Shown: positions 36,942-47,075, numbered from the stretch's first letter. The stretch: DNA of 64,000 nucleotides from Bacillus kexueae (GCF_022809095.1 NZ_JALAZE010000003.1:186001-250000); one strand, 5' to 3'. Translations and numbers: made by a program. The notes: generated by a model from the letters alone, not told the origin.

Positions 36942-37720
36942 TGGAGAATCTTATTAACTACTATCCTGCTTTTCTGCTTGTACTAACAAGAATTGCATCC
37001 TTTATGGTCACAATGCCGTTATTCTCGTACCGTACAATTCCTAATCGAATGAAAATTGGGATTTCCTTTTTTATCGCTCTACTTATCACATACACGATTG
37101 ATGTACCTACCTTAAGTTTGGATGAACGTTTCATTCTCTTAATATTAAAAGAAGCGACAGTAGGTTTAATGATCGGTCTTGCTGCTTACTTGATATTTGC
37201 TGCCATACAAACAGCGGGGAGCTTTATCGATTTTCAGATGGGATTTGCCATCGCAAGCATTGTAGATCCTCAAACAGGTGTCCAATCACCGTTAATCGGT
37301 CAATTCTTTAACATAGTTGCATTGCTCCTTTTACTTAGTACGAATGCACATCACCTTCTGATTGATGGGATGATTCATAGCTTTCAATTCATTCCGCTAG
37401 ATAAAGGAGTATTGCTTTTTGGGAATGAAAGCATGACAGCTGTTATCATAAAAAGTTTTAATACGATGTTCATTGTTGCTTTTCAAATGGCGCTTCCGAT
37501 TGTAGGTTGTCTTTTTCTAGTAGATGTAGCGCTTGGGATTGTAGCGAGGACAGTGCCACAATTAAATGTATTTGTAGTCGGTTTACCGTTAAAAATAGGC
37601 GTGAGTTTTATCATGATTTTCCTAGTAATGGGAGCATTGTTCTTCGTTATTGAGGAATTATTTCAATTCATGCTCGAATTAACTAATACGTTATTAAGAA
37701 TTTTAGGTGATTTTAGTTGA
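36941..37720 (+). CDS. fliR: Flagellar export gate protein FliR
   Basis: FliR caps the FliPQR complex. The 259 residues have about six hydrophobic segments and family motifs RIASFMVTMPLFSYRTIPNRMKIGISFFIALL and GSFIDFQMGFAIASIVDPQTGVQSPLIGQFF. It overlaps fliQ by one base and the flhB TTG start by 4 bases, so the gate genes are translationally coupled. Fused FliR-FlhB proteins occur in some clostridia, but here the two are separate. Confidence 0.97.
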   Translation: MENLINYYPAFLLVLTRIASFMVTMPLFSYRTIPNRMKIGISFFIALLITYTIDVPTLSLDERFILLILKEATVGLMIGLAAYLIFAAIQTAGSFIDFQMGFAIASIVDPQTGVQSPLIGQFFNIVALLLLLSTNAHHLLIDGMIHSFQFIPLDKGVLLFGNESMTAVIIKSFNTMFIVAFQMALPIVGCLFLVDVALGIVARTVPQLNVFVVGLPLKIGVSFIMIFLVMGALFFVIEELFQFMLELTNTLLRILGDFS

Positions 37721-38799
37721 GTCTCATACGAATAGACTTACAGTTTTTCTCAGGAGAAAAAACTGAGAAGGCGACTCCGAAGAAGAGGCAAGAAGCACGA
37801 AAAAAAGGACAAGTCGCCAAAAGTGCTGATGTAAATACCGCCATCACGTTATTCTTCATGTTTCTTGCTTTACTCTTTTTTGGACGCTATATGCTGGATT
37901 TAATGTTATCACTTTTTCGGACCACATTTAGTGAATATCTATTTATCGAATTGAATGAAGAAAACGTCCATATGCTGTTTCAAACGTTAATGTATCAGTC
38001 AGCAAAAATGGTTGCCCCAATGTTTGTTGTAGCCGTCATTGCAGGTTTAGTAAGTAACTATATGCAAGTAGGCTTTATGTTTTCGACTGAGCCGTTAAAA
38101 ATGAAGTTAGAGAAAATTAATCCGATCCAAGGATTTAAACGAATATACTCGCTTCGTGCACTAGTGGAGCTTTTAAAATCCATTTTGAAGATTACTTTCG
38201 TGGGATTCGTTACATTTCTCGTTCTCTATTTTCAGTTCGATGAGTTATTGACATTGCCACAGATGTCAGTAGGTGACGCATTTGTATTCCTTGCGAATTT
38301 AACACTTCAAATGGGGCTGTTTGCTTCAGGTGCGCTCCTTTTCATTGCAGTTTTAGACTATGTATATCAAAAATATGATTTTGAAAAAAATATCCGAATG
38401 TCTAAACAAGATATAAAAGATGAATTTAAAAAAACAGAAGGAGATCCGTTAATCAAGTCTCGTATTAAGCAGAAGCAAAGGGAAATGGCTATGCAAAGGA
38501 TGATGGAAGAAGTTCCGAAAGCAGATGTCGTCATTACGAATCCAACTCACTTTGCCATTGCGATTAAATATGATGAAGAAAAATTAGATGCACCCTTTGT
38601 CGTTGCTAAAGGTACAGATTTTTTAGCTCAAAAAATAAAAGAGATTGCGCATAAACATGACGTTGTCCTTGTGGAAAACAAACCGTTGGCCAGAGCTCTA
38701 TATGACCAGACTGAGATTGGAGATGTTATACCAGAGCATTTCTTTAAAGCAGTCGCAGAAATTATCGCATACGTATATCGATTAAAACAGAAAGTGTAA
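37717..38799 (+). CDS. flhB: Flagellar export switch protein FlhB
   Basis: FlhB switches export from hook to filament substrates after autocleavage. The 360 residues contain the N-terminal GEKTEKATPKKRQEARKKGQVAKS, four membrane segments and the cleavage site NPTH (VVITNPTHFAIAIKYD). The C-terminal cytoplasmic domain is the model for the stand-alone YlqH in this window. The start is TTG 37717, overlapping the fliR stop, with AGGTGA upstream. Confidence 0.97.
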   Translation: MSLIRIDLQFFSGEKTEKATPKKRQEARKKGQVAKSADVNTAITLFFMFLALLFFGRYMLDLMLSLFRTTFSEYLFIELNEENVHMLFQTLMYQSAKMVAPMFVVAVIAGLVSNYMQVGFMFSTEPLKMKLEKINPIQGFKRIYSLRALVELLKSILKITFVGFVTFLVLYFQFDELLTLPQMSVGDAFVFLANLTLQMGLFASGALLFIAVLDYVYQKYDFEKNIRMSKQDIKDEFKKTEGDPLIKSRIKQKQREMAMQRMMEEVPKADVVITNPTHFAIAIKYDEEKLDAPFVVAKGTDFLAQKIKEIAHKHDVVLVENKPLARALYDQTEIGDVIPEHFFKAVAEIIAYVYRLKQKV

Positions 38800-38822
38800 T
38801 TAGTTGTTAGGAGAGAAAATTC

Positions 38823-40856
38823 ATGCAAGCAAGAGATTTATCCGTTCTTATTTCTGTCATATTAATTATTGCCATGCTCATAATACCTTTTCAACCTTGG
38901 ATGTTGAGTATATTAATCATTATTAATATTTCTCTTGCATTGTTGGTTCTCCTCACATCCATGAATATGCAGGAACCATTACAGTTTTCAATTTTTCCAT
39001 CATTACTCTTATTACTAACTCTTTTCCGCCTTGGACTTAATGTTTCAACTACAAGATCCATTCTCTCAAAAGGAGAAGCAGGAAAAGTAGTCGAAACGTT
39101 TGGAACTTTCGTTGTTGGTGGGAATGTTTTAGTAGGGTTTGTTGTGTTCTTAATATTAATAATTATTCAATTTATTGTTATCACAAAAGGTTCAGAACGT
39201 GTTTCAGAAGTAGCTGCTCGCTTTACACTAGATGCTATGCCAGGGAAACAAATGAGTATCGATGCTGATTTAAATGCAGGTATTATTTCCGATGAAGAAG
39301 CGAAGAAACGTCGTGAAAAAGTAGCTAGAGAAGCGGATTTTTACGGTGCGATGGACGGGGCCAGTAAATTTGTTAAAGGAGATGCCATAGCTGGAATTGT
39401 TATTGTTCTAATTAACATCATCTTTGGTATCATTATCGGAATGGTTCAACAAGACTTACCGTTACAGGAAGCAGCATCTCGTTATACATTATTAACTGTT
39501 GGCGACGGAATTGTTAGTCAAATTCCCGCCTTATTGATTTCGACTGCAACCGGTATTGTCGTTACACGTGCAGCATCTGATGGAAACTTAGGAAGCGACA
39601 TTACAAAACAACTATTTGCTTATCCAAAAATGCTGTATGTTGCTGGAGGTACAATATTCTTATTAGGAATAGTGACACCGATTGGAGTGCTATTAACGGC
39701 TCCGATTGCAATTCTACTTGCTTCACTTGGGTATTATATGACCCGTACACAGCAACGTGAAATGGCTGTGAGTGAGCAGGTTGAAGAAGAAGAACCAATT
39801 CAAGATATGAAGAGCCCAGAGCAAATCATGAATCTTATAGATTTAGACCCGATAGAATTTGAGTTTGGCTATGGATTAATTCCCCTTGCTGATACGAATC
39901 AAGGTGGAGACCTTTTAGATCGTATCGTTATGATTCGTAGGCAATTGGCGATTGAACTTGGGATGGTCATTCCAGTTGTAAGAATTCGGGACAATATTCA
40001 GTTAGAGCCGAATGAGTATCGCTTAAAAATTAAGGGGAATGAAGTAGCTAAAGGTGAATTGTTATTAGATCACTATTTAGCCCTTGGACCAGGAATAGAG
40101 GAAGATTCTATCGATGGGATTCATACGAAGGAACCTTCATTCGGTTTACCAGCAAAATGGATTAGTGAAGAAACGAAGGATGAGGCTGAAATATACGGAT
40201 TTACAGTAGTGGACCCACCTTCCGTTGTTTCAACGCATATTACTGAGTTGTTAAAAAAACACGCGTACGAATTGCTTGGTAGGCATGAAACGAAACAGCT
40301 TGTCGATCATTTGAAATCCCAATATCCAATTGTCGTTGAAGAAGTAACGCCAAATCCATTATCAATTGGAGATATTCAAAAAGTCTTGTCAAAATTATTA
40401 AAGGAAAAAGTGTCAATACGTAATTTGCCTGTCATTTTTGAAACGTTAGCAGATTATGGAAAAATGACGACAGACCCAGATCTGTTAACTGAGTATGTAA
40501 GACAAGCGCTCGCTAAACAAATAACAAGCCAGTATACAAAAGACGGTGAGGCTTTAAAAGTTGTCACACTCTCTGGTCAAACAGAAAAACTAATCGCAGA
40601 TGGAGTACATCAGACGGAACATGGTAATTATTTATCGTTAGACCCACAACATTCTCAAGCGATAATCGAATCAGTTGCTAATCAAGTAGAGCAGCTATCG
40701 ATGCAAGGTGAAACACCGATAATTCTATGTTCTCCTGCTGTTCGAATGTATGTGCGAGAACTGCTAGAACGATACTTACCTGATATACCGATCCTTTCAT
40801 ACAATGAGTTAGAAGCTAATGTTGAGGTACAGAGCGTCGGGGTGGTGAATGCATAA
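38823..40856 (+). CDS. flhA: Flagellar export gate protein FlhA
   Basis: FlhA is the major export gate component and uses the proton motive force. The 677 residues have about eight N-terminal membrane segments. Between these is the FHIPEP signature region (RFTLDAMPGKQMSIDADLNAG), and a large cytoplasmic domain follows from about residue 330 that docks chaperone-substrate complexes. TAGGAGAG precedes the ATG. The stop overlaps flhF (TAATG). Confidence 0.98.
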   Translation: MQARDLSVLISVILIIAMLIIPFQPWMLSILIIINISLALLVLLTSMNMQEPLQFSIFPSLLLLLTLFRLGLNVSTTRSILSKGEAGKVVETFGTFVVGGNVLVGFVVFLILIIIQFIVITKGSERVSEVAARFTLDAMPGKQMSIDADLNAGIISDEEAKKRREKVAREADFYGAMDGASKFVKGDAIAGIVIVLINIIFGIIIGMVQQDLPLQEAASRYTLLTVGDGIVSQIPALLISTATGIVVTRAASDGNLGSDITKQLFAYPKMLYVAGGTIFLLGIVTPIGVLLTAPIAILLASLGYYMTRTQQREMAVSEQVEEEEPIQDMKSPEQIMNLIDLDPIEFEFGYGLIPLADTNQGGDLLDRIVMIRRQLAIELGMVIPVVRIRDNIQLEPNEYRLKIKGNEVAKGELLLDHYLALGPGIEEDSIDGIHTKEPSFGLPAKWISEETKDEAEIYGFTVVDPPSVVSTHITELLKKHAYELLGRHETKQLVDHLKSQYPIVVEEVTPNPLSIGDIQKVLSKLLKEKVSIRNLPVIFETLADYGKMTTDPDLLTEYVRQALAKQITSQYTKDGEALKVVTLSGQTEKLIADGVHQTEHGNYLSLDPQHSQAIIESVANQVEQLSMQGETPIILCSPAVRMYVRELLERYLPDIPILSYNELEANVEVQSVGVVNA

Positions 40857-41974
40857 TGAAAATTAAAAAATATAAAGCTTCTTCTTTACAGGAAGCGATG
40901 AAATATATTCGAAAAGACTTGGGTCAAGATGCTGTCATTTTAAATTCAAAAGTGGTTTATACGGGTGGATTTTTCGGCCTTTTTCAAAAGAAAAATATTG
41001 AAGTGATTGCTGGAATCGATGATGATCCCGATAAACGCACAAAAAAAATCGCAAGAATTGAGACAAGTGTAGAACGCATTCAGGAACAAAATACTGAATC
41101 AAGTACTTCCAATGAGACTGTCCATCTATTAATGGAAGAAATGAGAGGTTTAAAAAAACTGATTCAAAACGTTCCTCAGAGTGGAGAACGGATTTACCCT
41201 GATGAATTGGCTGTCTTTGAAAATACTTTAAAACGACAAGGAATATCCGATGAAATTCGAACAAAAATCATGTCATCGGTTGTAGAAGCTTTCTATTTGA
41301 ATAAAAAAGAAATGGACGTTGACCACCTTTGGGATGTCATAAAAAAAGAAGTGAAGAATGAACTGAGTTCAATCTCATTTCATGGAATGTCAAATAAAAA
41401 ATATATTAATGTGATCGGTCCAACAGGAGTTGGTAAAACTACCACTTTAGCAAAATTAGCGGCAGAAATGAAAATTAAGCAAGGAAAGAGCATAGCATTT
41501 ATTACGACTGATACCTATCGAATTGCAGCGATTGAACAGTTGAAAACGTATGCGAATATTTTAAATGCTCCTGTTGAAGTTTGTTATAACGCTGAAGACT
41601 TTATTAAAGCTAAGACAAAGCTTCATTCTTATGATGTAGTGTTCATCGATACTGCTGGCAGAAATTTCATGGAACAGCAATATGTAAAAGATTTAGAAAA
41701 AGTTATTGATTTTCATCATGATATGGAAACATTCCTTGTTTTCTCTCTAACTGCTAAATATGAGGATATGGAAAGTATATTCGAACAATTTTCTACGATT
41801 CCGATTCATCAATTCATCTTCACAAAATACGATGAAACGAGTACGCGGGGAGCCATGCTAAACCTCATTATGAAAACGAGAATTGGATGTGGGTACATAA
41901 CCAATGGACAAGATGTGCCTGATGATATCCAAAAGATGGATAGAGAAAAATTTGTTGAATGGTTATTGAGGTAG
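40856..41974 (+). CDS. flhF: SRP-family GTPase FlhF
   Basis: FlhF is the third SRP-type GTPase. It influences flagellum number and placement together with FlhG. The 372 residues have a basic N-domain (about 1-110), a helical middle and the NG domain with [10 protein letters not shown] at about 188-197, FITTDTYRIAAIEQL, IDTAGR and TKYDETS. The last replaces the usual TKLD, as is common in FlhF. It overlaps flhA by one base, and flhG follows after 5 bases. Confidence 0.97.
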   Translation: MKIKKYKASSLQEAMKYIRKDLGQDAVILNSKVVYTGGFFGLFQKKNIEVIAGIDDDPDKRTKKIARIETSVERIQEQNTESSTSNETVHLLMEEMRGLKKLIQNVPQSGERIYPDELAVFENTLKRQGISDEIRTKIMSSVVEAFYLNKKEMDVDHLWDVIKKEVKNELSSISFHGMSNKKYINVIGPTGVGKTTTLAKLAAEMKIKQGKSIAFITTDTYRIAAIEQLKTYANILNAPVEVCYNAEDFIKAKTKLHSYDVVFIDTAGRNFMEQQYVKDLEKVIDFHHDMETFLVFSLTAKYEDMESIFEQFSTIPIHQFIFTKYDETSTRGAMLNLIMKTRIGCGYITNGQDVPDDIQKMDREKFVEWLLR

Positions 41975-41979
41975 TTAAG

Positions 41980-42825
41980 ATGGATCAAGCAGAAAAACTC
42001 CGATTACAATTACAGAATATTCATCAAAAGCAAGCGACGACATACGCTGTAATTAGTGGAAAAGGTGGGGTAGGAAAATCAAACCTTGTCTTAAACATAT
42101 CACTTTTGTTGGCAAAACGTGCAAACAGTGTTTTAGTCGTTGATTGCGACATTGGAATGGCGAATATTGACTTGTTACTCGGGGTTCCTTCCTCTTCTAA
42201 ATCACTTATCGATATGGTTGAAGAACGCCTAGCTTATACAGAGTGCGTGAGTGTGGGGCCAAATCGATTGAACTTTTTAAGTGGAGGAACGAGCCTTTCG
42301 AAGCTAATTTCCTTTAAGGATAATGAGTACCAGTTCTTCTTTGAACAACTTGAAAAAATGTCCATGCAATATGACCAGATCTTTTTTGATATGGGAGCAG
42401 GGATTTCGGATATAAGTTTAAATTTTATTAAAAGTGTGGATGAGGTTCTCGTTGTGTCAACGCCTGAGCCAACATCTATCATGGATGCTTATGCTGCTAT
42501 AAAACTAGTATTACACGAGATGCCAGATAAAAAAATCTCATTAATTGTGAACCGCTGTCAAAAACGAAACGATGGAGAAGAAACATGGCAAAAGCTCTCT
42601 CAAACAGTAAAACGATTTTTACATAACGAAATACATTTATTAGGGACTATCCCTGATGACCGCCATGTTCAACAAGCAGTTATGGAACAAACACCTTTCA
42701 CGCTAAAATATCCATCTTCACCATCTTCGAAAGCTGTCGACACCATTGCTTCGAAATTAATGGGGATTGAATCGAATGAAAGTGGGTTTGTTAATAGATT
42801 GAAAAAATTCTTTTTGAAAGGTTGA
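41980..42825 (+). CDS. flhG: Flagellum-number ATPase FlhG (YlxH)
   Basis: MinD-like ATPase that stimulates FlhF GTPase and sets the flagellar pattern. The 281 residues begin MDQAEKLRLQLQNI, the helix that activates FlhF. The deviant Walker A KGGVGKSN (about 28-35), DCDIGMANIDLLLG and a C-terminal amphipathic helix (NRLKKFFLKG) for membrane contact are present. The ATG at 41980 uses GAGGT within the flhF stop. The in-frame ATG at 41959 lies in flhF without a ribosome binding site. Confidence 0.96.
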   Translation: MDQAEKLRLQLQNIHQKQATTYAVISGKGGVGKSNLVLNISLLLAKRANSVLVVDCDIGMANIDLLLGVPSSSKSLIDMVEERLAYTECVSVGPNRLNFLSGGTSLSKLISFKDNEYQFFFEQLEKMSMQYDQIFFDMGAGISDISLNFIKSVDEVLVVSTPEPTSIMDAYAAIKLVLHEMPDKKISLIVNRCQKRNDGEETWQKLSQTVKRFLHNEIHLLGTIPDDRHVQQAVMEQTPFTLKYPSSPSSKAVDTIASKLMGIESNESGFVNRLKKFFLKG

Positions 42826-42831
42826 TTCCTT

Positions 42832-43890
42832 TTGCAAAAAATCAAAGTGTTAGTCATCGATGATTCTGCATTTATGAGAAAACTCATTTCTGATTTTTTA
42901 AATGACCATCCGGAGATTGATGTAGTTGGCACTGCAAGGAATGGCCAAGATGGTTTAGATAAGATTCAACGCTTCAAACCGCATGTTGTTACACTTGATA
43001 TTGAGATGCCCGTTTTAGACGGCCTTGAAACATTAAAAAAAATTATGAAAGACCATCCCCTTCCAGTGATCATGTTATCGAGTACGACAAAAGCAGGGGC
43101 TAAAAACACCATATTATCCTTACAATATGGAGCATTCGATTTTATTCCGAAGCCTTCAGGAGCTATATCGTTAGATTTGCATAAAGTAAAGGATCAAATC
43201 GTCGAAAAAGTACTGCAAGCAGCTAATGCATCTAGGCGACTGAAAACTGTTCATCATAAGGAACAAGAGCAAACAATAACTGTTCAACCGGTTGTTAAAA
43301 GAATACCAATGGCGAAAAAAAATGATCACGTTTTAGTAGGAATTGGTACCTCAACCGGTGGGCCAAGAGCACTTCAGATGGTTATCCCACATTTACCTAA
43401 TAATCGAAGGGCATCTTATTTTGTAGCTCAACACATGCCAAAAGGGTTTACTCAATCACTCGCTGAACGATTAAATGAAATGTCTGAATTGCAAGTGAAA
43501 GAAGCAGAGAATGGAGAAATCGTTCAAAAAGGTGTTGTTTACGTAGCGCCAGGAGGACAACATTTGAAAATTATACAAAAAGGTGCATCTCTTCAAATCG
43601 TTATCGTGAACGAAGACCATGGAGGTTATCGACCATCCGTCGATTTATTGTTCGAATCGATGAGTAAACTCCTTAATTATGACAAAGTAGCAGTCATTAT
43701 GACAGGTATGGGGTACGATGGCACAAAAGGATTAAAAGCATTAAAAGAGTCTGGGAATGTGACGACCATTGCTCAATCGGAAGAATCCTCGATTATTTTC
43801 GGGATGCCAAAATCTGCGATTGAAGCAAATGTAATTGATCATATTGTTGATTTGAAAGATATTCCGCAAAGTATTCAAAGTATTATTTGA
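42832..43890 (+). CDS. cheB: Chemotaxis methylesterase/deamidase CheB
   Basis: CheB removes methyl groups from receptors in adaptation. The 352 residues carry an N-terminal receiver domain with Asp56 (TLDIEMPVLDG), a linker (about 125-160) and the esterase domain. The triad residues are in GTSTGGP (Ser174), QHMPKGFT (His) and MTGMGYDG (Asp). The start is TTG 42832 with AAAGG upstream. It is directly behind flhG and before cheA. Confidence 0.96.
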   Translation: MQKIKVLVIDDSAFMRKLISDFLNDHPEIDVVGTARNGQDGLDKIQRFKPHVVTLDIEMPVLDGLETLKKIMKDHPLPVIMLSSTTKAGAKNTILSLQYGAFDFIPKPSGAISLDLHKVKDQIVEKVLQAANASRRLKTVHHKEQEQTITVQPVVKRIPMAKKNDHVLVGIGTSTGGPRALQMVIPHLPNNRRASYFVAQHMPKGFTQSLAERLNEMSELQVKEAENGEIVQKGVVYVAPGGQHLKIIQKGASLQIVIVNEDHGGYRPSVDLLFESMSKLLNYDKVAVIMTGMGYDGTKGLKALKESGNVTTIAQSEESSIIFGMPKSAIEANVIDHIVDLKDIPQSIQSII

Positions 43891-43912
43891 AAATACAAGG
43901 AGTGAGCCTCAT

Positions 43913-45940
43913 ATGGAAATGAACCAGTATTTAGAGATCTTCTTGGAGGAAAGCAAAGAACATCTTCAAACATGTAATGAAAAACTTCTTGATCTTGAGC
44001 AAGCCCCTGAAGATTTATCCATTGTTAATGAAATCTTTCGTTCAGCACATACATTAAAAGGTATGAGCGCAACAATGGGATTCGAAGATTTAGCAGATTT
44101 AACACACAAAATGGAGAATGTTTTAGACGCGATTCGAAATGAAGTGTTAGTTGTAAACACGGATATCGTAGACGTTCTCTTTTCAGCAATGGAAAGTCTA
44201 GAAGAAATGGTAGAATCGATCGCCTCTGGTGGAGATGGGAAAAAAGATGTATCCGCTCTAGTGAAAAAGTTAGAGCAAATCGAGAAAGGTGAAGCTTCAA
44301 ATTCTACAGACGATGCTCAAGGCTTAGATGAACAAAACAAATCATTTGATGAGTATGAGCGAACAATTATTATGCAGTCAAAAGAACAAGGATATCAAGT
44401 TCTCGAATTAACGGTTACACTTCGCGAAGACTGTTTACTAAAAGGTGCTCGTGCATTCATGGTTTTTGAACTGTTGGAAAAGGAAGGGGAAATCGTTAGA
44501 TCGACTCCATCTGTCGAATTGTTAGAAGAAGAGAAATTCGACCATCAGTTTGTCGTTACATATATTACAAAAGAAGAGAAAGAGGCCATTCAATCTAAAG
44601 TATTAAAAGTATCAGAGATTGAGAAAGTTGAAGTGTCAGAAGTTCAACTAGATGAATCGGTAAATCAAGAAGTTGAAGATTCAAATGACAGCGTTGCAGC
44701 TACGATTGAGGCTCCGAAAAAAGAAGCTGCAGAACAAGGTGAGAAAAAAGAAGATTCAAAACCGAAGGAGCAGCCGAGCAAAAAAGCAAAACAATCATCC
44801 AAAACGATTCGTGTGAACATCGATCGACTCGACGTATTAATGAACTTATTTGAAGAGTTAGTTATTGATAAAGGCAGATTAGAGCAAATCTCTAAAGATT
44901 TAAATCACGCAGAATTAAAAGAAACGGTCGAGAAAATGTCACGTGTTTCTGGTGACCTCCAAAATATTATTTTAAATATGCGTATGATTCCAATTGAAAC
45001 GGTGTTTAATCGTTTCCCTCGAATGGTGCGGCAATTAGCAAGAGATTTGAATAAAAAAATTAAATTGCAAATTATTGGCGCAGAAACAGAGCTTGATCGC
45101 ACTGTCATTGACGAAATTGGTGATCCTCTAGTTCATTTAATTCGTAATGCAATCGACCATGGAATTGAAACACCTGAGGTTCGCTTAGCTAATGGTAAGC
45201 ATGAAGAAGGAAAGCTTGTATTACGTGCTTACCATAGTGGAAACCATGTCTTTATTGAAATTGAAGATGATGGAAATGGAATTAATCAGCGAAAAGTACT
45301 ACAAAAAGCGATTGAGCGTGGAGTCGTTTCTAAAGAAGTAGCAGAAACCCTTTCACCACAACAAATCTATCAATTAATCTTCTCATCTGGTTTTTCAACA
45401 GCTGACCAAATCTCTGATATATCCGGGCGCGGTGTTGGACTGGATGTAGTTAAAAATACGATTGAGTCACTAGGTGGAAGCATCACGATTGATTCGATTG
45501 AAGGGAAAGGAACGTTATTCTCTATTCAATTACCATTAACTCTATCCATTATTTCCGTGATGCTTGTTGAATTAGGGAAAGAGAAATATGGAATTCCGAT
45601 TTCTTCAATTATTGAGTCGCTTGTCATTAATAAAGAAGATATTTTACAAACTCATGATTATAAAGTGATTGATTATCGAGGAAAAATCGTACCTCTCGTT
45701 TTCTTGCGTGACTTATTTGGGGTAGAAGATGATAAAGAAGATGATATGTATTCAGTTGTTGTCGTGAAAAAAGGAGATAAAATGGCCGGTCTCGTTGTAG
45801 ATTCATTTATCGGACAACAAGAAATCGTCTTAAAGTCACTAGGACAATATTTAACAAATGTATTCGCAATTTCGGGTGCAACAATCCTAGGTGATGGGCA
45901 AGTAGCTTTAATTATAGATTGCAATTCCTTAATTAAGTAA
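43913..45940 (+). CDS. cheA: Chemotaxis sensor kinase CheA
   Basis: Histidine kinase that passes phosphate from receptors to CheY and CheB. The 675 residues are arranged as P1 HPt with His46 (RSAHTLKGMSATMGF), P2 (about 145-245), and an acidic/Lys-rich linker (about 250-300). The P3 dimerisation, P4 ATPase (HLIRNAIDHGIE, EIEDDGNGI, DISGRGVGLDVVK) and P5 CheW-like domains follow. AAGGAGTGA precedes ATG 43913, and ATG 43919 is an in-frame alternative. A strong hairpin lies in the 67-base gap before cheW. Confidence 0.97.
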   Translation: MEMNQYLEIFLEESKEHLQTCNEKLLDLEQAPEDLSIVNEIFRSAHTLKGMSATMGFEDLADLTHKMENVLDAIRNEVLVVNTDIVDVLFSAMESLEEMVESIASGGDGKKDVSALVKKLEQIEKGEASNSTDDAQGLDEQNKSFDEYERTIIMQSKEQGYQVLELTVTLREDCLLKGARAFMVFELLEKEGEIVRSTPSVELLEEEKFDHQFVVTYITKEEKEAIQSKVLKVSEIEKVEVSEVQLDESVNQEVEDSNDSVAATIEAPKKEAAEQGEKKEDSKPKEQPSKKAKQSSKTIRVNIDRLDVLMNLFEELVIDKGRLEQISKDLNHAELKETVEKMSRVSGDLQNIILNMRMIPIETVFNRFPRMVRQLARDLNKKIKLQIIGAETELDRTVIDEIGDPLVHLIRNAIDHGIETPEVRLANGKHEEGKLVLRAYHSGNHVFIEIEDDGNGINQRKVLQKAIERGVVSKEVAETLSPQQIYQLIFSSGFSTADQISDISGRGVGLDVVKNTIESLGGSITIDSIEGKGTLFSIQLPLTLSIISVMLVELGKEKYGIPISSIIESLVINKEDILQTHDYKVIDYRGKIVPLVFLRDLFGVEDDKEDDMYSVVVVKKGDKMAGLVVDSFIGQQEIVLKSLGQYLTNVFAISGATILGDGQVALIIDCNSLIK

Positions 45941-45945
45941 TAAAA

Positions 45946-45975
45946 GAGAGGAGGGTGGCCTTCCGCTTTCCTCTC
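45946..45975 (+). other. Stem-loop between cheA and cheW
   Basis: GAGAGGA (45946-45952) pairs with TCCTCTC (45969-45975), and inner GTGG/CCGC pairing tightens it to a CCTT loop. No T-run follows, so it is unlikely to be a full terminator. A role in mRNA processing or 3'-end stability is possible. Confidence 0.5.
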
Positions 45976-46007
45976 ATAAAATGATCACGGTAGAGGTGAG
46001 GGAATAA

Positions 46008-46451
46008 ATGACACAAACAGCGGTAAATGAACTAAAAGTTATCGTGTTTCAACTAGAAGAAAAAGAATACGGCATATTCGTACAAGATGTAAAATCAATT
46101 GAGAAAATCGTTCACATTACACGTGTTCCTGGAACGCCTTCCTACATAAAAGGAGTTATTAATTTACGCGGGGTTGTGACACCAATAATTGATTTACGAA
46201 CACGATTTAGTTTAGAAGAAAAAATTGATGATCAAACTCGTGTAATTATTTCATCAAAAAATAATGTGGATGTTGGATTGATTGTTGACGCGGCCCATGA
46301 TGTGATTGATATAACGGAAGACCAAATCGAACCAAAACCTGAAGTGGTAGGTGGGGTCGAATCTTCATTTATAAAAGGAGTTACTAAAATTGATAAGCGT
46401 CTCATTATGTTATTAGATATTGACAAAGTACTTGAGGGGCAAGATGTATGA
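46008..46451 (+). CDS. cheW: Chemotaxis adaptor CheW
   Basis: CheW couples receptors to CheA. The 147 residues form a single CheW domain with the motifs LEEKEYGIFVQDVKSIEKI, RVPGTPSYIKGVINLRGVVTPIIDLRTRF and SFIKGVTKIDKRLIMLLDIDKVL. AGGTGAGGG precedes the ATG. The stop overlaps cheC as ATGA. Confidence 0.97.
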   Translation: MTQTAVNELKVIVFQLEEKEYGIFVQDVKSIEKIVHITRVPGTPSYIKGVINLRGVVTPIIDLRTRFSLEEKIDDQTRVIISSKNNVDVGLIVDAAHDVIDITEDQIEPKPEVVGGVESSFIKGVTKIDKRLIMLLDIDKVLEGQDV

Positions 46452-47071
46452 GTTTCCTAAAAAATATTACTAACGCGCAATTGGATGTGTTGAAGGAAAT
46501 TGGAAACATCGGAGCCGGGAATGCAGCTACAGCATTGTCGAATATTTTAAATAAAGCCATTCATATGGAAGTACCGGATGCAAAAGTAGGAACATTTGAT
46601 GAAATCATGGAGTTAATCGGGTCAGAACAAGAAGTGGTTGCTCTTTATTTACGTCTTGAAGGTGACATTCAAGGGTCAATGTTTTTCATTCTATCCGTTC
46701 AAAATGCTTCAGAATATTTAAATGTATTAGTCGGTGAAACCACGATTTCACTTGAAAAAGAAATGAATGATTTAGAAATTTCAGCACTTCAAGAACTTGG
46801 GAACATTTTAGTAGGGTCGTATGTTTCTGCTCTTTCCGATTTAACTAAATTGTATATTTATCAATCCGTGCCGTTTTTATCCGTTGACATGTTTGGAGCG
46901 GTCATTAGTCACGGGTTATTAGAATTATCGCCAGTAAGTGATCAAGCGTTAATCATTGACACAGTGATCAAAGATAATGAACAACAAGATCAAGACTTCT
47001 TAAAAGGTCACATTTTCTTTTTACCCAATCATGAGGCTTATCAGAAAATCTTTGAGAAGTTAGAGGTTTAA
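46448..47071 (+). CDS. cheC: CheY-P phosphatase CheC
   Basis: CheC dephosphorylates CheY-P and regulates CheD. The 207 residues contain two pseudo-symmetric active sites with the Glu-Asn pairs in LDVLKEIGNIGAGNAATAL and LEISALQELGNILVGSYVSAL. It is homologous to the middle part of FliY in the same operon. It overlaps cheW by 4 bases, and cheD follows after 4 bases. Confidence 0.97.
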   Translation: MSFLKNITNAQLDVLKEIGNIGAGNAATALSNILNKAIHMEVPDAKVGTFDEIMELIGSEQEVVALYLRLEGDIQGSMFFILSVQNASEYLNVLVGETTISLEKEMNDLEISALQELGNILVGSYVSALSDLTKLYIYQSVPFLSVDMFGAVISHGLLELSPVSDQALIIDTVIKDNEQQDQDFLKGHIFFLPNHEAYQKIFEKLEV

Positions 47072-47075
47072 AATT

